From Microlunatus kandeliicorticis (lineage in GTDB: Bacteria > Actinomycetota > Actinomycetes > Propionibacteriales > Propionibacteriaceae), in the NCBI RefSeq assembly GCF_014137855.1, contig NZ_JACGWT010000001.1:372001-436000 (forward strand): DNA of 64,000 nt, written 5' to 3'. This document shows positions 31,692-40,782 of this stretch, in pieces. Numbering within the stretch: position 1 is the stretch's first letter; every line of letters starts with the position of its first letter. The notes below the pieces were generated by a model, which was not told the origin of the DNA, made no database searches, and saw only the letters and a program-made list of their open reading frames with translations. Position numbers and translations under genes: made by a program.

Positions 31692-33709
31692 GGCTGCGAC
31701 CGCAACCAGTCCCGGACCCGGGCGGTGGCGATCACGTCGTCCTCGTTGTAGGCGAGCAGCCGCTCGCGGGCCGCGCGGCGCTCGGTCCCGGTCTCGCCGT
31801 GGACGGCGTCGAGGAACCAGCGCTGCGAGTTCAGCCCGCCCGGGTCGTCGTCGCGCCAGGCGAAACCGGCGCCGTCGCTGGCCACCACCTTGAGCCCCAG
31901 ACCGCGCGCCCCGAAGAAGTGGGCCTTGACCACGCCGAGCAGGTCGACGAACCCGCCGAGCCCGGCCAGACCCCCACGCCCGGTGGCGAATGCGTCGACC
32001 CAGGCGAACAGCTCGTGCTGGTCCGGTGTGGCCCCCGGGTCGGTCGCCAGCCGGTGCAGGTGGTTCGTCTCGAACTCGGAGTAGTGGTAGACCCCGGTCC
32101 GCCCGCCGGCCAGCACCGTCTCCCGGAGCCAACCGAGCGCCTCGGCGGCCAGCGCCCGCTCCGCCTCGTCGTCGAGGTCCTCGAACGCGGCGAAGGACCG
32201 GTAGCGGCCGCCGAGCAGGAAGCCCCACAGATAGACCCGGCCGTCGGCCGAGGTCTCGATGTCGAGGTCGACCTCGGTGGCGAACGCCGGCCCGTCGGCC
32301 GGCACCCGGATCGGGCCGTCGGTGGTCCGGACGAAGGCGACGTCGGCCAGCAGCATCCGGGCCCGCCGGGCGGCCGCGGCCAGCCGGTCGGCCGCACTGG
32401 TCCGGTGCGCGACCTCGGGCAGGTACCAGACCGCGACCTCGTCGAGATCGGCCGCGGCCAGCTGCGCGACCGTCCGGATGCCGTGGGCCCGCAGGGTGCC
32501 GATCTCGCGGATGTCGAGCGCCCCGGACCCGATCCGCAGGCTGATGTCGTCGGGGTCGAGCCGGGTGGCGCAGTGCTCCCACCACTCGCAGCGCCCGCAC
32601 TCCTTGACCACCACCGGCTCGACCAGCGGGGCCGGCGGGTCCGGCTGGTCCTGACGGCGCGCGACCTCGGCCACCGCCACCCGGAAGCCGAACTCGTGGT
32701 CGTAGCGCTCGAGCGGGCTGTGCAGCGTCCACCCCTCGCCCGACGCCGCGCCCTCGTCCGCGCGGGTGCGGTCCGACCGCGGGTCGGCGCTGCGCGAGAA
32801 CGTCCGGAGCAGCGGCTCGTCGAGGTCGACCCAGGTCACCAAGGTGCGTCCGGCCCAGTCGTCGGTGCCGACCAGCATCGCGGCGGGCCGCCCGGGGGCC
32901 GACCAGCCGGCCGCCTCGAGCATCCGGTGGTAGTGCGCGACCTGGAGCAGATCGGCCTCGCGGGTGTGGGTCCGGAACCCGTAGCCCCACTTGCGCACCG
33001 CGCGGTCCCGGGCCGGCGCGTCGAGCTCGGCGAGCAGCAGCGCCGTGTTCGGACGGGTGGTGCCGGTCAGCGTCCGGCGTTCGTGCAGCTTGTGCCACTT
33101 GATCTCGCCGGCGTGATAGCCGTGGCGGCCGTCGGGACGTCGTCCGCCGCGGACCAGCAGATCGACCGATCCGAGCCGGCCGGCGGTGCCGTCGGTCCGG
33201 CCGGCCGCGCCCCGGCCGACGGTTCGCTCCGATCCGCCGGAGCCGTTCGCGCCGTCGGCCAGCGTCGGGGGAAGCAGCGCACCGACGATCAGGTCGACGC
33301 CGTCGGCCACCGCCTGCGCCGAGGCCGCCTGCTGCACCGGCCACGGCTGGTCGGCGAGCAGCCGCAGGTCGACGACGCTGAGCCCGCTCTCCCGGACGAG
33401 CCGGTCGACCACCGCGCTCTCGAACCCGTCGCCGCCGTTGAACAGCTCCTGCAGCGTCTCGTCCGGCTGCCAGCTGACCGTGGCCACCGTCGGGTCGAAC
33501 TGGTTGTGGGTCTTCACCGCGCAGCTGCGGGCGGCGTACGCATTGAGCCAGATCGGGCCGTCGGCCGCTCCGCTGCCGACCTCGCCCGAGGGTGCGCCGA
33601 CCTCGGGACCGGTCGGGGCTCCGTCGGGCACCGGCCGGTCGTCGAGGCCGAGCCGGCCGGCCAGTCCGAGCCGGTGGGTCAGGTCGAGCCCGGAGCGGCC
33701 GCTGCTCAC
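31688..33709 (-). CDS. TM0106-type RecB-like / RNase-H-like nuclease
   Basis: This two-part nuclease has 673 residues. The N-terminal half has a PD-(D/E)xK pattern (SVDLLVR then [11 protein letters not shown]) and a Cas4/RecB-like cysteine cluster [11 protein letters not shown] near residue 283. A helix-hairpin-helix-like linker follows. The C-terminal half is a DEDD/YprB RNase-H-like domain, with [17 protein letters not shown] and [12 protein letters not shown] holding the acidic residues. The family is widespread in actinobacteria and described only as a putative nuclease. The GTG start and both ends overlap neighbouring genes by 4 bp. The biological target is unknown. Confidence 0.85.
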   Translation of the reverse strand: MSSGRSGLDLTHRLGLAGRLGLDDRPVPDGAPTGPEVGAPSGEVGSGAADGPIWLNAYAARSCAVKTHNQFDPTVATVSWQPDETLQELFNGGDGFESAVVDRLVRESGLSVVDLRLLADQPWPVQQAASAQAVADGVDLIVGALLPPTLADGANGSGGSERTVGRGAAGRTDGTAGRLGSVDLLVRGGRRPDGRHGYHAGEIKWHKLHERRTLTGTTRPNTALLLAELDAPARDRAVRKWGYGFRTHTREADLLQVAHYHRMLEAAGWSAPGRPAAMLVGTDDWAGRTLVTWVDLDEPLLRTFSRSADPRSDRTRADEGAASGEGWTLHSPLERYDHEFGFRVAVAEVARRQDQPDPPAPLVEPVVVKECGRCEWWEHCATRLDPDDISLRIGSGALDIREIGTLRAHGIRTVAQLAAADLDEVAVWYLPEVAHRTSAADRLAAAARRARMLLADVAFVRTTDGPIRVPADGPAFATEVDLDIETSADGRVYLWGFLLGGRYRSFAAFEDLDDEAERALAAEALGWLRETVLAGGRTGVYHYSEFETNHLHRLATDPGATPDQHELFAWVDAFATGRGGLAGLGGFVDLLGVVKAHFFGARGLGLKVVASDGAGFAWRDDDPGGLNSQRWFLDAVHGETGTERRAARERLLAYNEDDVIATARVRDWLRSQP

Positions 33710-34434
33710 CGCGCGACCGCCCGGTGCAGCGCGACGATCCCCCCGGAGAGGTTGCGCCACCGGACCTCGCCCCAGCCGGCCGCGCCGATCAGCTCGGCCA
33801 GCGCACGCTGGTCGGGCCAGGCCAGGATCGACTCGGCCAGGTAGACGTAGGCCGACGGGCTGGGGGAGAGCCGGCGGGCGATCCGGGGCAGCGCCGCCAG
33901 CAGGTAGTTGCGGTAGACCGAGCGGAACGCGGCCGAGGTCGGCTGGGAGAACTCGCAGATCACCATCCGGCCCCCCGGCCGGGTCACCCGCCGCAGCTCG
34001 GCCAGCGCGGCCGCGGTGTCCTCGACGTTGCGCAGCCCGAAGGAGATCGTCACCGCGTCGAAGACGCCGTCGCCGAAGGGCAGCCGGAGCGCGTCCCCGG
34101 CGACGAACCAGAAGTCCGGACGGCGGCGCTTGCCCACCGTCAGCATCCCCAGCGACAGGTCGGTCGGCACCACCTGGGCGCCGGCCTCGGCGAACGGCAC
34201 GCTCGAGGTGCCGGTGCCGGCGGCGAGGTCGAGCACCCGCTCGCCGCGGCGGGCCCCGACGGCCTGGGTCACCCGGCGCCGCCAGACCCGGTCCTGGCCG
34301 AGCGACAGCACGTCGTTGGTCAGGTCGTAGCGGCCGGCGACCGCGTCGAACATCTCCGCGACGTCGGCCCGGCGCTTGGCCAGGGTGGCGCGGTGGTCGC
34401 CCGGAGCGGTCACCGGGGCGGAAGGATCGGACAC
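33706..34434 (-). CDS. menG: Demethylmenaquinone methyltransferase
   Basis: This class I SAM methyltransferase of 242 residues carries out the last head-group step of menaquinone synthesis. It has [12 protein letters not shown] (67-78, SAM site), [22 protein letters not shown] and the UbiE signature near the C-terminus ([12 protein letters not shown]). It is the first gene of a coupled operon with the nuclease and mmuM. A CAGGCT hexamer 6 nt ahead of the GTG could be a weak -10 box. Confidence 0.95.
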   Translation of the reverse strand: MSDPSAPVTAPGDHRATLAKRRADVAEMFDAVAGRYDLTNDVLSLGQDRVWRRRVTQAVGARRGERVLDLAAGTGTSSVPFAEAGAQVVPTDLSLGMLTVGKRRRPDFWFVAGDALRLPFGDGVFDAVTISFGLRNVEDTAAALAELRRVTRPGGRMVICEFSQPTSAAFRSVYRNYLLAALPRIARRLSPSPSAYVYLAESILAWPDQRALAELIGAAGWGEVRWRNLSGGIVALHRAVAR

Positions 34435-34497
34435 GCGTTCAGCCTGCCATGCGGCACCGACAAGTCCGGGTGCTCGCCGCTGAGCAGCGGGCTCAGC

Positions 34498-35430
34498 TCA
34501 GAGCTTCACCACGGCGAACGGCGTCATCGTCGGAGCGGTCGGCGTCGACCCGGCCCGCTCGACGGTGATGGCCAGGGCACCCGCCCGGTCGATGTCCCCG
34601 GTCATGAAGACCCGCTGGTTGGTGCCGGCGACGAAGGTCGTGTCGCGGACCGGCTGACCCGACCCGGGCACCGTCCACAGCTGCCAGACCCTGTCGGCGC
34701 CCGGGCTGCGGACGTCGGCGGCCACCAGCATCGCCTGGTTGAGCCGCTTCGACACCACGTAGGAGACCGGGGTGCCGTCGTTGAGCGTGGTCGCGTAGAC
34801 CGTGGCGTCGGGGGCGTTGAGCAGCGCCGACTCGCGCTGGTTGAGCTGCTGCCCGGCGACCTGCGCCTGCTGCTGCTGCTCGAGCTGTCGGTTGAGGTTG
34901 ACCGCCCAGCCACCGGCGCCGACGGCGATCACCGCGGCGGCGGCCGCCACCGCGATCCAGGCCCGACCGCGGCCGGTCCGCCGCTCACGCCGCTCGCGGG
35001 CCGCGCCGAGATCGGCCACCGTTCCCCCGCTGCGTTCGGCGACGGTCCCGCGGACCCCGTCCTCGCTCGCGCTCGCCGTCCGGCTGTCGGGCTCGCCGCT
35101 CTGCCGGCTGTCCGGCTGGCTGTCCGGCTGGCCGTCCGGCTGGCCGTCGAGCTGCGCGGCGTGCCGCGGCCCGTCGGCGGCCTCGATCGGGGGCAGCTGC
35201 GCGGTCCCCGCGATGGCGGCCAGCACGTTGCTGCGCACAGCCGGGGGCGGGGCCACCTCGATCACCCCGTCGAGCTCGGTCAGCGCCTCGCGGAAGGAGC
35301 GGACCTCCTCGCGGCACTGCGCGCAGTCGTGCAGGTGCGCCTCGAACTCGCTCAGCTCGGTGCCGGTCAGCGCGTGCACCGCGTAGCTGCCGCTGAGCTC
35401 GTGCAGCGACTCCTCGATGGGCGGGGTCAT
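34498..35430 (-). CDS. rskA: Anti-sigma factor RskA
   Basis: This single-pass membrane anti-sigma factor has 310 residues. The N-terminal zinc-binding motif is HLHDCAQC (H32, C36, C39). A linker follows with QPDGQPDSQPDS repeats, then a membrane helix at about 158-177. The extracytoplasmic RskA domain contains the typical VWQLWTVPGSGQP. It would hold the adjacent SigK inactive until cleaved. Its ATG overlaps the sigK stop (ATGA), a usual arrangement for sigma/anti-sigma pairs. Confidence 0.93.
   Translation of the reverse strand: MTPPIEESLHELSGSYAVHALTGTELSEFEAHLHDCAQCREEVRSFREALTELDGVIEVAPPPAVRSNVLAAIAGTAQLPPIEAADGPRHAAQLDGQPDGQPDSQPDSRQSGEPDSRTASASEDGVRGTVAERSGGTVADLGAARERRERRTGRGRAWIAVAAAAAVIAVGAGGWAVNLNRQLEQQQQAQVAGQQLNQRESALLNAPDATVYATTLNDGTPVSYVVSKRLNQAMLVAADVRSPGADRVWQLWTVPGSGQPVRDTTFVAGTNQRVFMTGDIDRAGALAITVERAGSTPTAPTMTPFAVVKL
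35109..35144. repeat. 12-bp tandem repeat inside rskA
   Basis: Three near-identical 12-bp units (TGTCCGGCTGGC on the plus strand) encode the Gln-Pro-Asp-Ser/Gly repeats of the RskA linker. Unit gain or loss would change the linker length in frame. Confidence 0.8.
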
Positions 35431-36053
35431 GCGTTCACCCCCAGCACCGACCGGAGGCCGCTGAGGCCGTCGCGGATCCGGGTCTTGACGGTGCCCAGCG
35501 GCACGCCGAGGTGCTCGGCGACCTGGCTCTGGCTGTAGCCGCCGAAGTAGGCGAGGGTCAGCGCCTCGCGCTGGATGCTGGTGAGCTGGGCCATCCCCTC
35601 ACGCACGCGCTCGACGTCGAGCCGCTGGTCGACACCGGCCCAGACCTCGTCGTGCGCGACCTCGACGGTGTGCTCGGCGTACTTCACGTCGCGCGCGGTC
35701 TCGCTGGTCACCGAACGCACCCGGTCGACGGCACGGCGGTGCGCCATCGTGGTGATCCAGGCCAGCACCGAGCCGCGGCCGGCCGAGTAGCGGGTCGCCT
35801 GTCGCCAGACGTCGACGAAGACCTCCTGGGTGACCTCGGCGGCGTGGTCGGGCGAGCGGAGGACGCGCAGCGCGACGCCGTGGACCCGGGCACTGGTGCG
35901 GTCATAGAGCTCGGCGAAGGCCTGCTGGTCACCCTCGGCGGCCGCGGCGAGCAGAGCGGCGAGCTGGTCGTTGCCGCGCTCGGGGCGGTCCTCGGGAAGC
36001 TCGGACGAACCGGCGGAGGCGGGGTCGTCCCCGCCGTGCACCGCGCCGTCCAT
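35427..36053 (-). CDS. sigK: ECF sigma factor SigK
   Basis: This is an extracytoplasmic-function sigma factor of 208 residues. Region 2 is FAELYDRTSARVHGVALRVL, then TQEVFVDVWRQA and MAHRRAVDRVRS. Region 4 is TSIQREALTLAYFGGYSQSQ, then VAEHLGVPLGTVKTRI. The pairing with an RskA-type anti-sigma factor and the sequence fit the SigK group. Its regulon cannot be read from here. The secreted proteins in the window are only possible targets. Confidence 0.93.
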   Translation of the reverse strand: MDGAVHGGDDPASAGSSELPEDRPERGNDQLAALLAAAAEGDQQAFAELYDRTSARVHGVALRVLRSPDHAAEVTQEVFVDVWRQATRYSAGRGSVLAWITTMAHRRAVDRVRSVTSETARDVKYAEHTVEVAHDEVWAGVDQRLDVERVREGMAQLTSIQREALTLAYFGGYSQSQVAEHLGVPLGTVKTRIRDGLSGLRSVLGVNA

Positions 36054-36193
36054 GGAGGCAGCTTCTCACATGCGCTGTAAAACCCGCGGGTGCGAATCCC
36101 GGGCACGGCGGTGCGCAGGCTGACGCCTCTGCTCATGCCACCTCCGCCCGCTCCCCGGCCGCCGTGCGACCGGTCGTCCGTCCCGTCACCGTT

Positions 36194-36229
36194 GGTTCGC
36201 AGCGGGATCCGTCCCGGATTGGGCGAACC
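36194..36229. promoter_or_regulatory. Nested inverted repeat upstream of the ABC ATPase
   Basis: GGTTCGC (36194-36200) pairs with GCGAACC (36223-36229). Inside them GGGA and TCCC flank a TCCG loop. It lies between divergent sigK and the ABC gene and may be an operator or a leader hairpin. Confidence 0.3.
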
Positions 36230-36330
36230 GCCTCCGGGTGCCGTGAGGTGGGTCCGTTCTCAGTCGGCCCGCAGCACGGCAGCTTCGCCGGGTTCGTCCG
36301 GCGCGGACGGAACAGGCAGAATCAGTGACT

Positions 36331-37167
36331 ATGGCCAAGGGCAGCAACACCGTCGTCAGGGTGTCCGGACTCCGTCGGGCGTTCGGGTCGACGGTGATCC
36401 TCGACCGCTTCAACCTCCAGGTGCGTGAGGGTGAGGCGATCGCGCTGACCGGCCGCAACGGGGCCGGCAAGTCGACGCTGCTCCGGCTGCTGGTCGGCGC
36501 CGACAAGGCCGACGAGGGCACCATCGAGGTCTGCGGCACCCCGATGACCGAGACCTCGGCGGCGATCCGTCGCGACATGGCCACCGTCATCGACGACCTC
36601 GACTTCTTCCCCGACCTCAGCGTGGTCGAGCACCTCGACCTGCTGGCCCGCGCCCACGGCGTCGAGAACCCCGACCCGCTGGTCGACGAGGTGCTCGAGG
36701 AGGTCCAGCTGGTGCCGCAGTCCGGCCAGCTGCCCGGGACGCTCTCCTCGGGTCAGCGCCGCCGGCTGGCGCTGGCCACCGCCTTCGTCCGGCCGCGCCG
36801 GCTGCTCATCCTCGACGAGCCCGAGCAGCGGCTCGACGTCGAGGGCGTCACCTGGCTGGCCAACCGGCTCAAGAACGAGCGCGAGCAGGGGCTGGCCATC
36901 ATCTTCGCGAGCCACGAGCCCCGACTGGTGCAGACCGTGGCCACCCGGGTGGTGACGCTCGGTGCGCCGCGCGCCGGCGCCGAGAACCTGCTCGCCGGCA
37001 CCGACCCCGACGAGGTCCTCAGCGCCGACGGGGAGACCCCGGTGGCCGACGACGTCGCCCCGAAGCCGCCGAAGCCGCAGGCCGCGAAGCAGCAGGGCGG
37101 CAAGGGGGGTGGTCGTCCCGGCCAGCCCAAGGGCCGTCCGCGTCCGCGGCAGGGTGGTCGCCGGTGA
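36331..37167 (+). CDS. ABC transporter ATP-binding protein
   Basis: The 278 residues have Walker A GRNGAGKST (41-49), signature LSSGQ (138-142), Walker B LLILDEP and the switch His195. The C-terminal 55 residues are a Pro/Lys/Gly-rich basic tail. The partner is the membrane protein whose GTG start overlaps this stop by 4 bp. The exported substrate is unknown. An in-frame GTG at 36325 is an alternative start. Confidence 0.9.
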   Translation: MAKGSNTVVRVSGLRRAFGSTVILDRFNLQVREGEAIALTGRNGAGKSTLLRLLVGADKADEGTIEVCGTPMTETSAAIRRDMATVIDDLDFFPDLSVVEHLDLLARAHGVENPDPLVDEVLEEVQLVPQSGQLPGTLSSGQRRRLALATAFVRPRRLLILDEPEQRLDVEGVTWLANRLKNEREQGLAIIFASHEPRLVQTVATRVVTLGAPRAGAENLLAGTDPDEVLSADGETPVADDVAPKPPKPQAAKQQGGKGGGRPGQPKGRPRPRQGGRR

Positions 37168-38798
37168 CCGCGTCCACCGTTGGGTCCTCCGGCCCCTACG
37201 ACCCGCTCGAGGCGATCCGCCGCGCCGACCTGACCCCGGCGCGGCCGCGCGAGCTCAAGCTGATGGTCCGCGACTGGCGGTCGGGCCGGGCCACCAAGAA
37301 GCTGTCCGAGGCGATCTTCGACGGCTACGTCGTGCTGTTCGGCGTCGTCCTGGTCGGCGCGATGATCGTCAACGTCGTGCTCCAGGCGCAGCGGGTCGTC
37401 GCCTCCTGCGCGACCGGGCCCTGCCTGTCCGGCCGCACCGTACTGCCCTGGGCGGCGTACGCGCTCGCCGCCGCCGGCGCGCTGGCCGCGGCCCGGCTGT
37501 TCGGCCCCGTGCTGGCCTCGGCCGCCGAGGGCTTCTGGATGCTCGACGCCCCGATCCGCCGGTCCTCGATGCTCCGGGCGCGGATGGCCGGGATCATCGC
37601 CGGCGCCGGGGTGATCTGCTTCGTGCTCGGCGGGCTGGTCTCGGCCCTCACCGGCTCGACCTGGACCTCGATCCTGATCTGGGCCGCCGCCACCGGCGTC
37701 GCGGGGGCCGGCGCGGTCGCCTTCGCCGCGGCCCAGCAGGGAGCCGAACGCCGCCTGCTCACCAAGCTGGCGACCTGGCTGTTCACCGCGCTCGGGGTGG
37801 CCGCCCTGCTCGCGGTGATCGCGGTCGCCGCCGGCTGGGTGACCCTCGCGCTGCCCACCGGCTTCAACCCCGAGCTCGGGGTCGCGCTGCTCGGGCTGGC
37901 CCTGGTGGTGCTCGTGATCGGCGCCGTGATCGCCAGCGCCCGGCTGGGCCGGATCCGACGCAGCACCCTGACCAGCGGCGGCGCGCTGGTCAGCGGCATC
38001 TCCGGAGCGTTCTTCGCGCTCGACCTCGGCCTGGTCCGCGACATCGTGGTCGAGCGCCGGGCCCTCGAGATCGGCCAGGTCCGCTCGAAGCCGGGCCGCT
38101 CGGTCGGGCTCCAGACCCTGGTCTGGCGCGAGCTGCAGCGGCTGGGCCGCGCCCCGCAGGTGCTGATCGCGGTCGCGGTGGTGCTGGTCGTCCCCTACGC
38201 CGCCGACGCCCTCGGGCTCGGCCAGGTGGCCCCGGTCTTCTCCGCACTCGCGCTGTTCGGGTCGCTGATCCCGCTGATGGGCGGGCTGCGCGTCTTCACC
38301 CGGACGCCCGGGCTGGCCCGCTGCCTGCCCTTCACCACCGGCCAGATCAAGCGGGCGGTGGTCACCGTCCCGGCGATCGTCGCGGCGGTCTGGGCGTTGC
38401 TGGCCACTCCGGCCTTCGCGGGGTTCGGTCAGGGCAGCACCCGACGCGACGTCGTCGCCGCGTTCCTGTACGCGGTGGCGGTCGGCGCCGCCGGGTTCCT
38501 CGGTGCGGTCCGCTGGACCACCGCCAAGGGCCCGGACTTCAGCAAGCCGGCGATCTCCACCAACGCCGGGGCGGTGCCGCCCGGGCTGATGACCAACATC
38601 TTCCGCGGCTTCGACATGTGCCTGTTGATCACCGCCCCGCTGCTGCTCAACCTGTCCCCGGTGATCTCGCTGGTGCTGGCCGGCATCGTGGCGCTCTTCC
38701 TGCTGGCCTTCGACTTCGAGGCGATGCGGATCCAGAGCGAGCAGCAGCGCAAGCAGATGGAAGCCGAGCGGGCCAAGCGGAACGCCGCCCGCAAGTAG
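37164..38798 (+). CDS. Multi-pass membrane protein, DUF6297-like, partner of the ABC ATPase
   Basis: The 544 residues contain about 12 hydrophobic segments and a Lys/Glu-rich cytoplasmic C-terminus (MEAERAKRNAARK). The N-terminal 45 residues are soluble. It resembles the actinobacterial DUF6297 family, which is always next to an ABC ATPase, so it probably forms the transporter permease. No substrate can be proposed. Confidence 0.78.
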   Translation: MTASTVGSSGPYDPLEAIRRADLTPARPRELKLMVRDWRSGRATKKLSEAIFDGYVVLFGVVLVGAMIVNVVLQAQRVVASCATGPCLSGRTVLPWAAYALAAAGALAAARLFGPVLASAAEGFWMLDAPIRRSSMLRARMAGIIAGAGVICFVLGGLVSALTGSTWTSILIWAAATGVAGAGAVAFAAAQQGAERRLLTKLATWLFTALGVAALLAVIAVAAGWVTLALPTGFNPELGVALLGLALVVLVIGAVIASARLGRIRRSTLTSGGALVSGISGAFFALDLGLVRDIVVERRALEIGQVRSKPGRSVGLQTLVWRELQRLGRAPQVLIAVAVVLVVPYAADALGLGQVAPVFSALALFGSLIPLMGGLRVFTRTPGLARCLPFTTGQIKRAVVTVPAIVAAVWALLATPAFAGFGQGSTRRDVVAAFLYAVAVGAAGFLGAVRWTTAKGPDFSKPAISTNAGAVPPGLMTNIFRGFDMCLLITAPLLLNLSPVISLVLAGIVALFLLAFDFEAMRIQSEQQRKQMEAERAKRNAARK

Positions 38799-38803
38799 CG
38801 CTC

Positions 38804-38819
38804 GTTCGCCGGCGGCGAA
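38804..38819 (+). promoter_or_regulatory. ClgR-type operator upstream of clgR
   Basis: GTTCGCCGGCGGCGAA matches the described Streptomyces ClgR box GTTCGC-N5-GCG. It also contains the perfect dyad TTCGCC-GGC-GGCGAA. It lies about 92 bp before the clgR ATG, with a candidate -10 TAGCGT at 38849-38854 between them. Autoregulation is inferred. Confidence 0.5.
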
Positions 38820-38910
38820 AGGCCTCGGCGCAGGTACGGGTCCCGGCCTAGCGTGGGCAGCGGTCGGCGACCCTCTGTCGCGGCCGTGGATGGTCGCCGG
38901 AGGGAGCCCG

Positions 38911-39417
38911 ATGTCCGAGCCAGCCACCCCGCGCCGGGACCCGGCGACCCGGACCCCGGACGGCCGTGACCGCGCCCCGGTGCTCCGGCCGGTGCCCGGG
39001 CGCCAGCGGCCCGATCCGCTGCTCCGGACGCTCGAGGGCGCCGCGCTGCGCCGGGCCCGGCACCGTCAGGGGCTGACGCTCACCCGGCTGGCCGCCCGGT
39101 CCGGGGTCTCGCTGGCCTACCTGTCGGAGATCGAGCGCGGGCGCAAGGAGGCCTCCTCCGAGATCCTGGCCGACGTCTGCAGCGCGCTGGGGATCGGGCT
39201 GTCCGACCTGCTCCGCGACTGCGTGCTCGACCTCACCACCCGCAACCGCGACGACCGGCTCCGACGAGGCGACCGACCGGGGACGCCCGACCGACCGGGG
39301 ACGCCCGACGGGAAGGGGCGTCCGGACGTGGGACGTCCGCTCGCCGTCCGCCCGCTCCGGGTGCGGCCGGCGCCGGTGGCCGACCGCCCCCGGGTGGACC
39401 TGCTGCTCGCGGCCTGA
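38911..39417 (+). CDS. clgR: ClgR-type XRE-family regulator
   Basis: This helix-turn-helix regulator has 168 residues. The core LTLTRLAARSGVSLAYLSEI and ERGRKEASSEILADVCSALG are characteristic of ClgR, the activator of clp protease genes in actinobacteria. The N-terminal 40 residues and the C-terminal 60 are Arg/Pro-rich, with an RPGTPD repeat. The ATG at 38911 is chosen for its GGAGGG ribosome binding site. It is convergent with clpP1P2, its probable target. The C-terminal sequence has no clear degradation tag. Confidence 0.85.
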   Translation: MSEPATPRRDPATRTPDGRDRAPVLRPVPGRQRPDPLLRTLEGAALRRARHRQGLTLTRLAARSGVSLAYLSEIERGRKEASSEILADVCSALGIGLSDLLRDCVLDLTTRNRDDRLRRGDRPGTPDRPGTPDGKGRPDVGRPLAVRPLRVRPAPVADRPRVDLLLAA

Positions 39418-39429
39418 GCGGGGCCACGC

Positions 39430-40038
39430 TCAGGCGGCCATCCGTGCCTTCCGGCTGCCGATCACGCTGTCGGCCAGTCCGTAGGCCACGGTGGCGCGGG
39501 CGTCGAGGACGAGGTCCCGGTCGGTGTCGGCGCGGATCTTCTCCACCGGGTGCCCGGTGTGCGCGGCCAGGATGGTCTCCATCTCGGCCCGCACCTTGGC
39601 GATCTCGGCGGCCTGGACGGCCAGGTCGGGGATGGTGCCCTGCGCCCGGGCCGACGGCTGGTGCAGCAGCACCGTGGCGTGCGGGAGCACCGACCGCTTG
39701 CCCGGCGCCCCGGCGGCCAGCAGCACCGCGGCGGCGCTGGCGGCCTGACCCATGACGGTGGTGGCCACGTCGGGCCGGATGAACTGCATGGTGTCGTAGA
39801 TCGCCGTCATCGCCCGGTAGTCGCCGCCGGGGGAGTTGATGTAGAGGTTGATGTCGAGGTCCGGGCTGACCGACTCGAGGTGGATCAGCTGGGCCATGAT
39901 CACGTTGGCCACGCCGTCGTCGATCTCGGTGCCGACGAAGACGATCCGGTCGCCGAGCAGCCGGCTGTAGATGTCGAAGGCCCGCTCCCCGGTGAGCGTC
40001 CGCTCGACCACGGTGGGGATCGTGTACTGCCCGCTCAC
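39430..40038 (-). CDS. clpP2: ATP-dependent Clp protease proteolytic subunit ClpP2
   Basis: This serine protease subunit has 202 residues. The triad residues S101 (GQAASAAAVLL), H126 (HATVLLHQP) and D175 (DTDRD) are visible, as is YINSPGGDYRA. It forms the mixed ClpP1P2 tetradecamer with the upstream subunit. The GTG start overlaps the clpP1 stop (GTGA). The Clp ATPase genes clpX and clpC are not in the window, so this is a separate locus. Confidence 0.93.
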   Translation of the reverse strand: MSGQYTIPTVVERTLTGERAFDIYSRLLGDRIVFVGTEIDDGVANVIMAQLIHLESVSPDLDINLYINSPGGDYRAMTAIYDTMQFIRPDVATTVMGQAASAAAVLLAAGAPGKRSVLPHATVLLHQPSARAQGTIPDLAVQAAEIAKVRAEMETILAAHTGHPVEKIRADTDRDLVLDARATVAYGLADSVIGSRKARMAA

Positions 40039-40697
40039 AGCCCGGCCCTCCGCGCGACGCCCGCCGGGCGGACGTCGTCGAGCCGTTCGACCACCGCATC
40101 GATCATCCCGTAGTCGAGCGCCTCGGCGGCGGTGAACCAGCGGTCCCGCTCGCTGTCGGCCCGCACCCGGTCGGGGCTCTGGCCGGTGTGCCGGGCGATC
40201 AGCTCGGTCATCAGCCGGTTGGTGTGGTCGAGGTTCTCGGCCTGGATCTCGATGTCGGCCGCGGTCCCGCCGAGCCCGGCGGAACCCTGGTGCATCAGCA
40301 CCCGGGCGTGCGGCAGGCTGAACCGCTTGCCGGGGGCGCCGGCGCAGAGCAGGAACTGGCCCATGCTCGCGGCCAGGCCCATGGCCAGCGTGCCGACGTC
40401 GTTCGGGATCAGTCGCATGGTGTCGTAGATGGCCAACCCGGCGGAGACCGAGCCGCCGGGGGAGTTGATGTAGAGACTGATGTCGCTGCGCGGGTCCTCG
40501 GCCGAGAGCAGCAGCAGCTGCGCGCAGATCCGGTTGGCGATCGGGTCGTCGACCTCCTGGCCGAGCACGACGATCCGCTGCTGGAGCAGCCGGGCGCCGA
40601 GCTGATCGTCGCTGGGGGCGAGCGGTGCGGCAGTGGGTGTGGCGGTCGCCGCCGTCCGTGCGGAGCTGCCGCGGGGCAGCGTGGGCGAGGTGTGCAT
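40035..40697 (-). CDS. clpP1: ATP-dependent Clp protease proteolytic subunit ClpP1
   Basis: The 220 residues include a 25-residue Ala/Thr-rich N-terminus that is probably a propeptide. The triad residues are S111 (GLAASMGQFLL), H136 (HARVLMHQG) and D185 (SERDRWF). The ATG is preceded by AGGAGG. It is first in the clpP1-clpP2 operon. Genomes of this group often carry more than one clpP1P2 pair; whether this is the main pair cannot be told here. Confidence 0.94.
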   Translation of the reverse strand: MHTSPTLPRGSSARTAATATPTAAPLAPSDDQLGARLLQQRIVVLGQEVDDPIANRICAQLLLLSAEDPRSDISLYINSPGGSVSAGLAIYDTMRLIPNDVGTLAMGLAASMGQFLLCAGAPGKRFSLPHARVLMHQGSAGLGGTAADIEIQAENLDHTNRLMTELIARHTGQSPDRVRADSERDRWFTAAEALDYGMIDAVVERLDDVRPAGVARRAGL

Positions 40698-40782
40698 CGG
40701 TCCTCCTGGCGTCGGGTCCGGGTGCCGGGGTCGGCTCCGGACACCGCCAGCCTGCGGCGGCGCGGCCCGGGATCGCGGACGC

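Noticed and set aside
36080-36110. T-arm-like GGGTGCGAATCCCG upstream of sigK
   Set aside because: The T-loop lacks GTTCGA, and no acceptor, D-arm or anticodon arm can be folded around it.
36753-38927. A 724-codon minus-strand frame opposite the ABC operon
   Set aside because: It is a low-complexity shadow rich in Gly, Arg, His and Asp, without motif or ribosome binding site. The plus-strand genes have clear Walker motifs and membrane helices.
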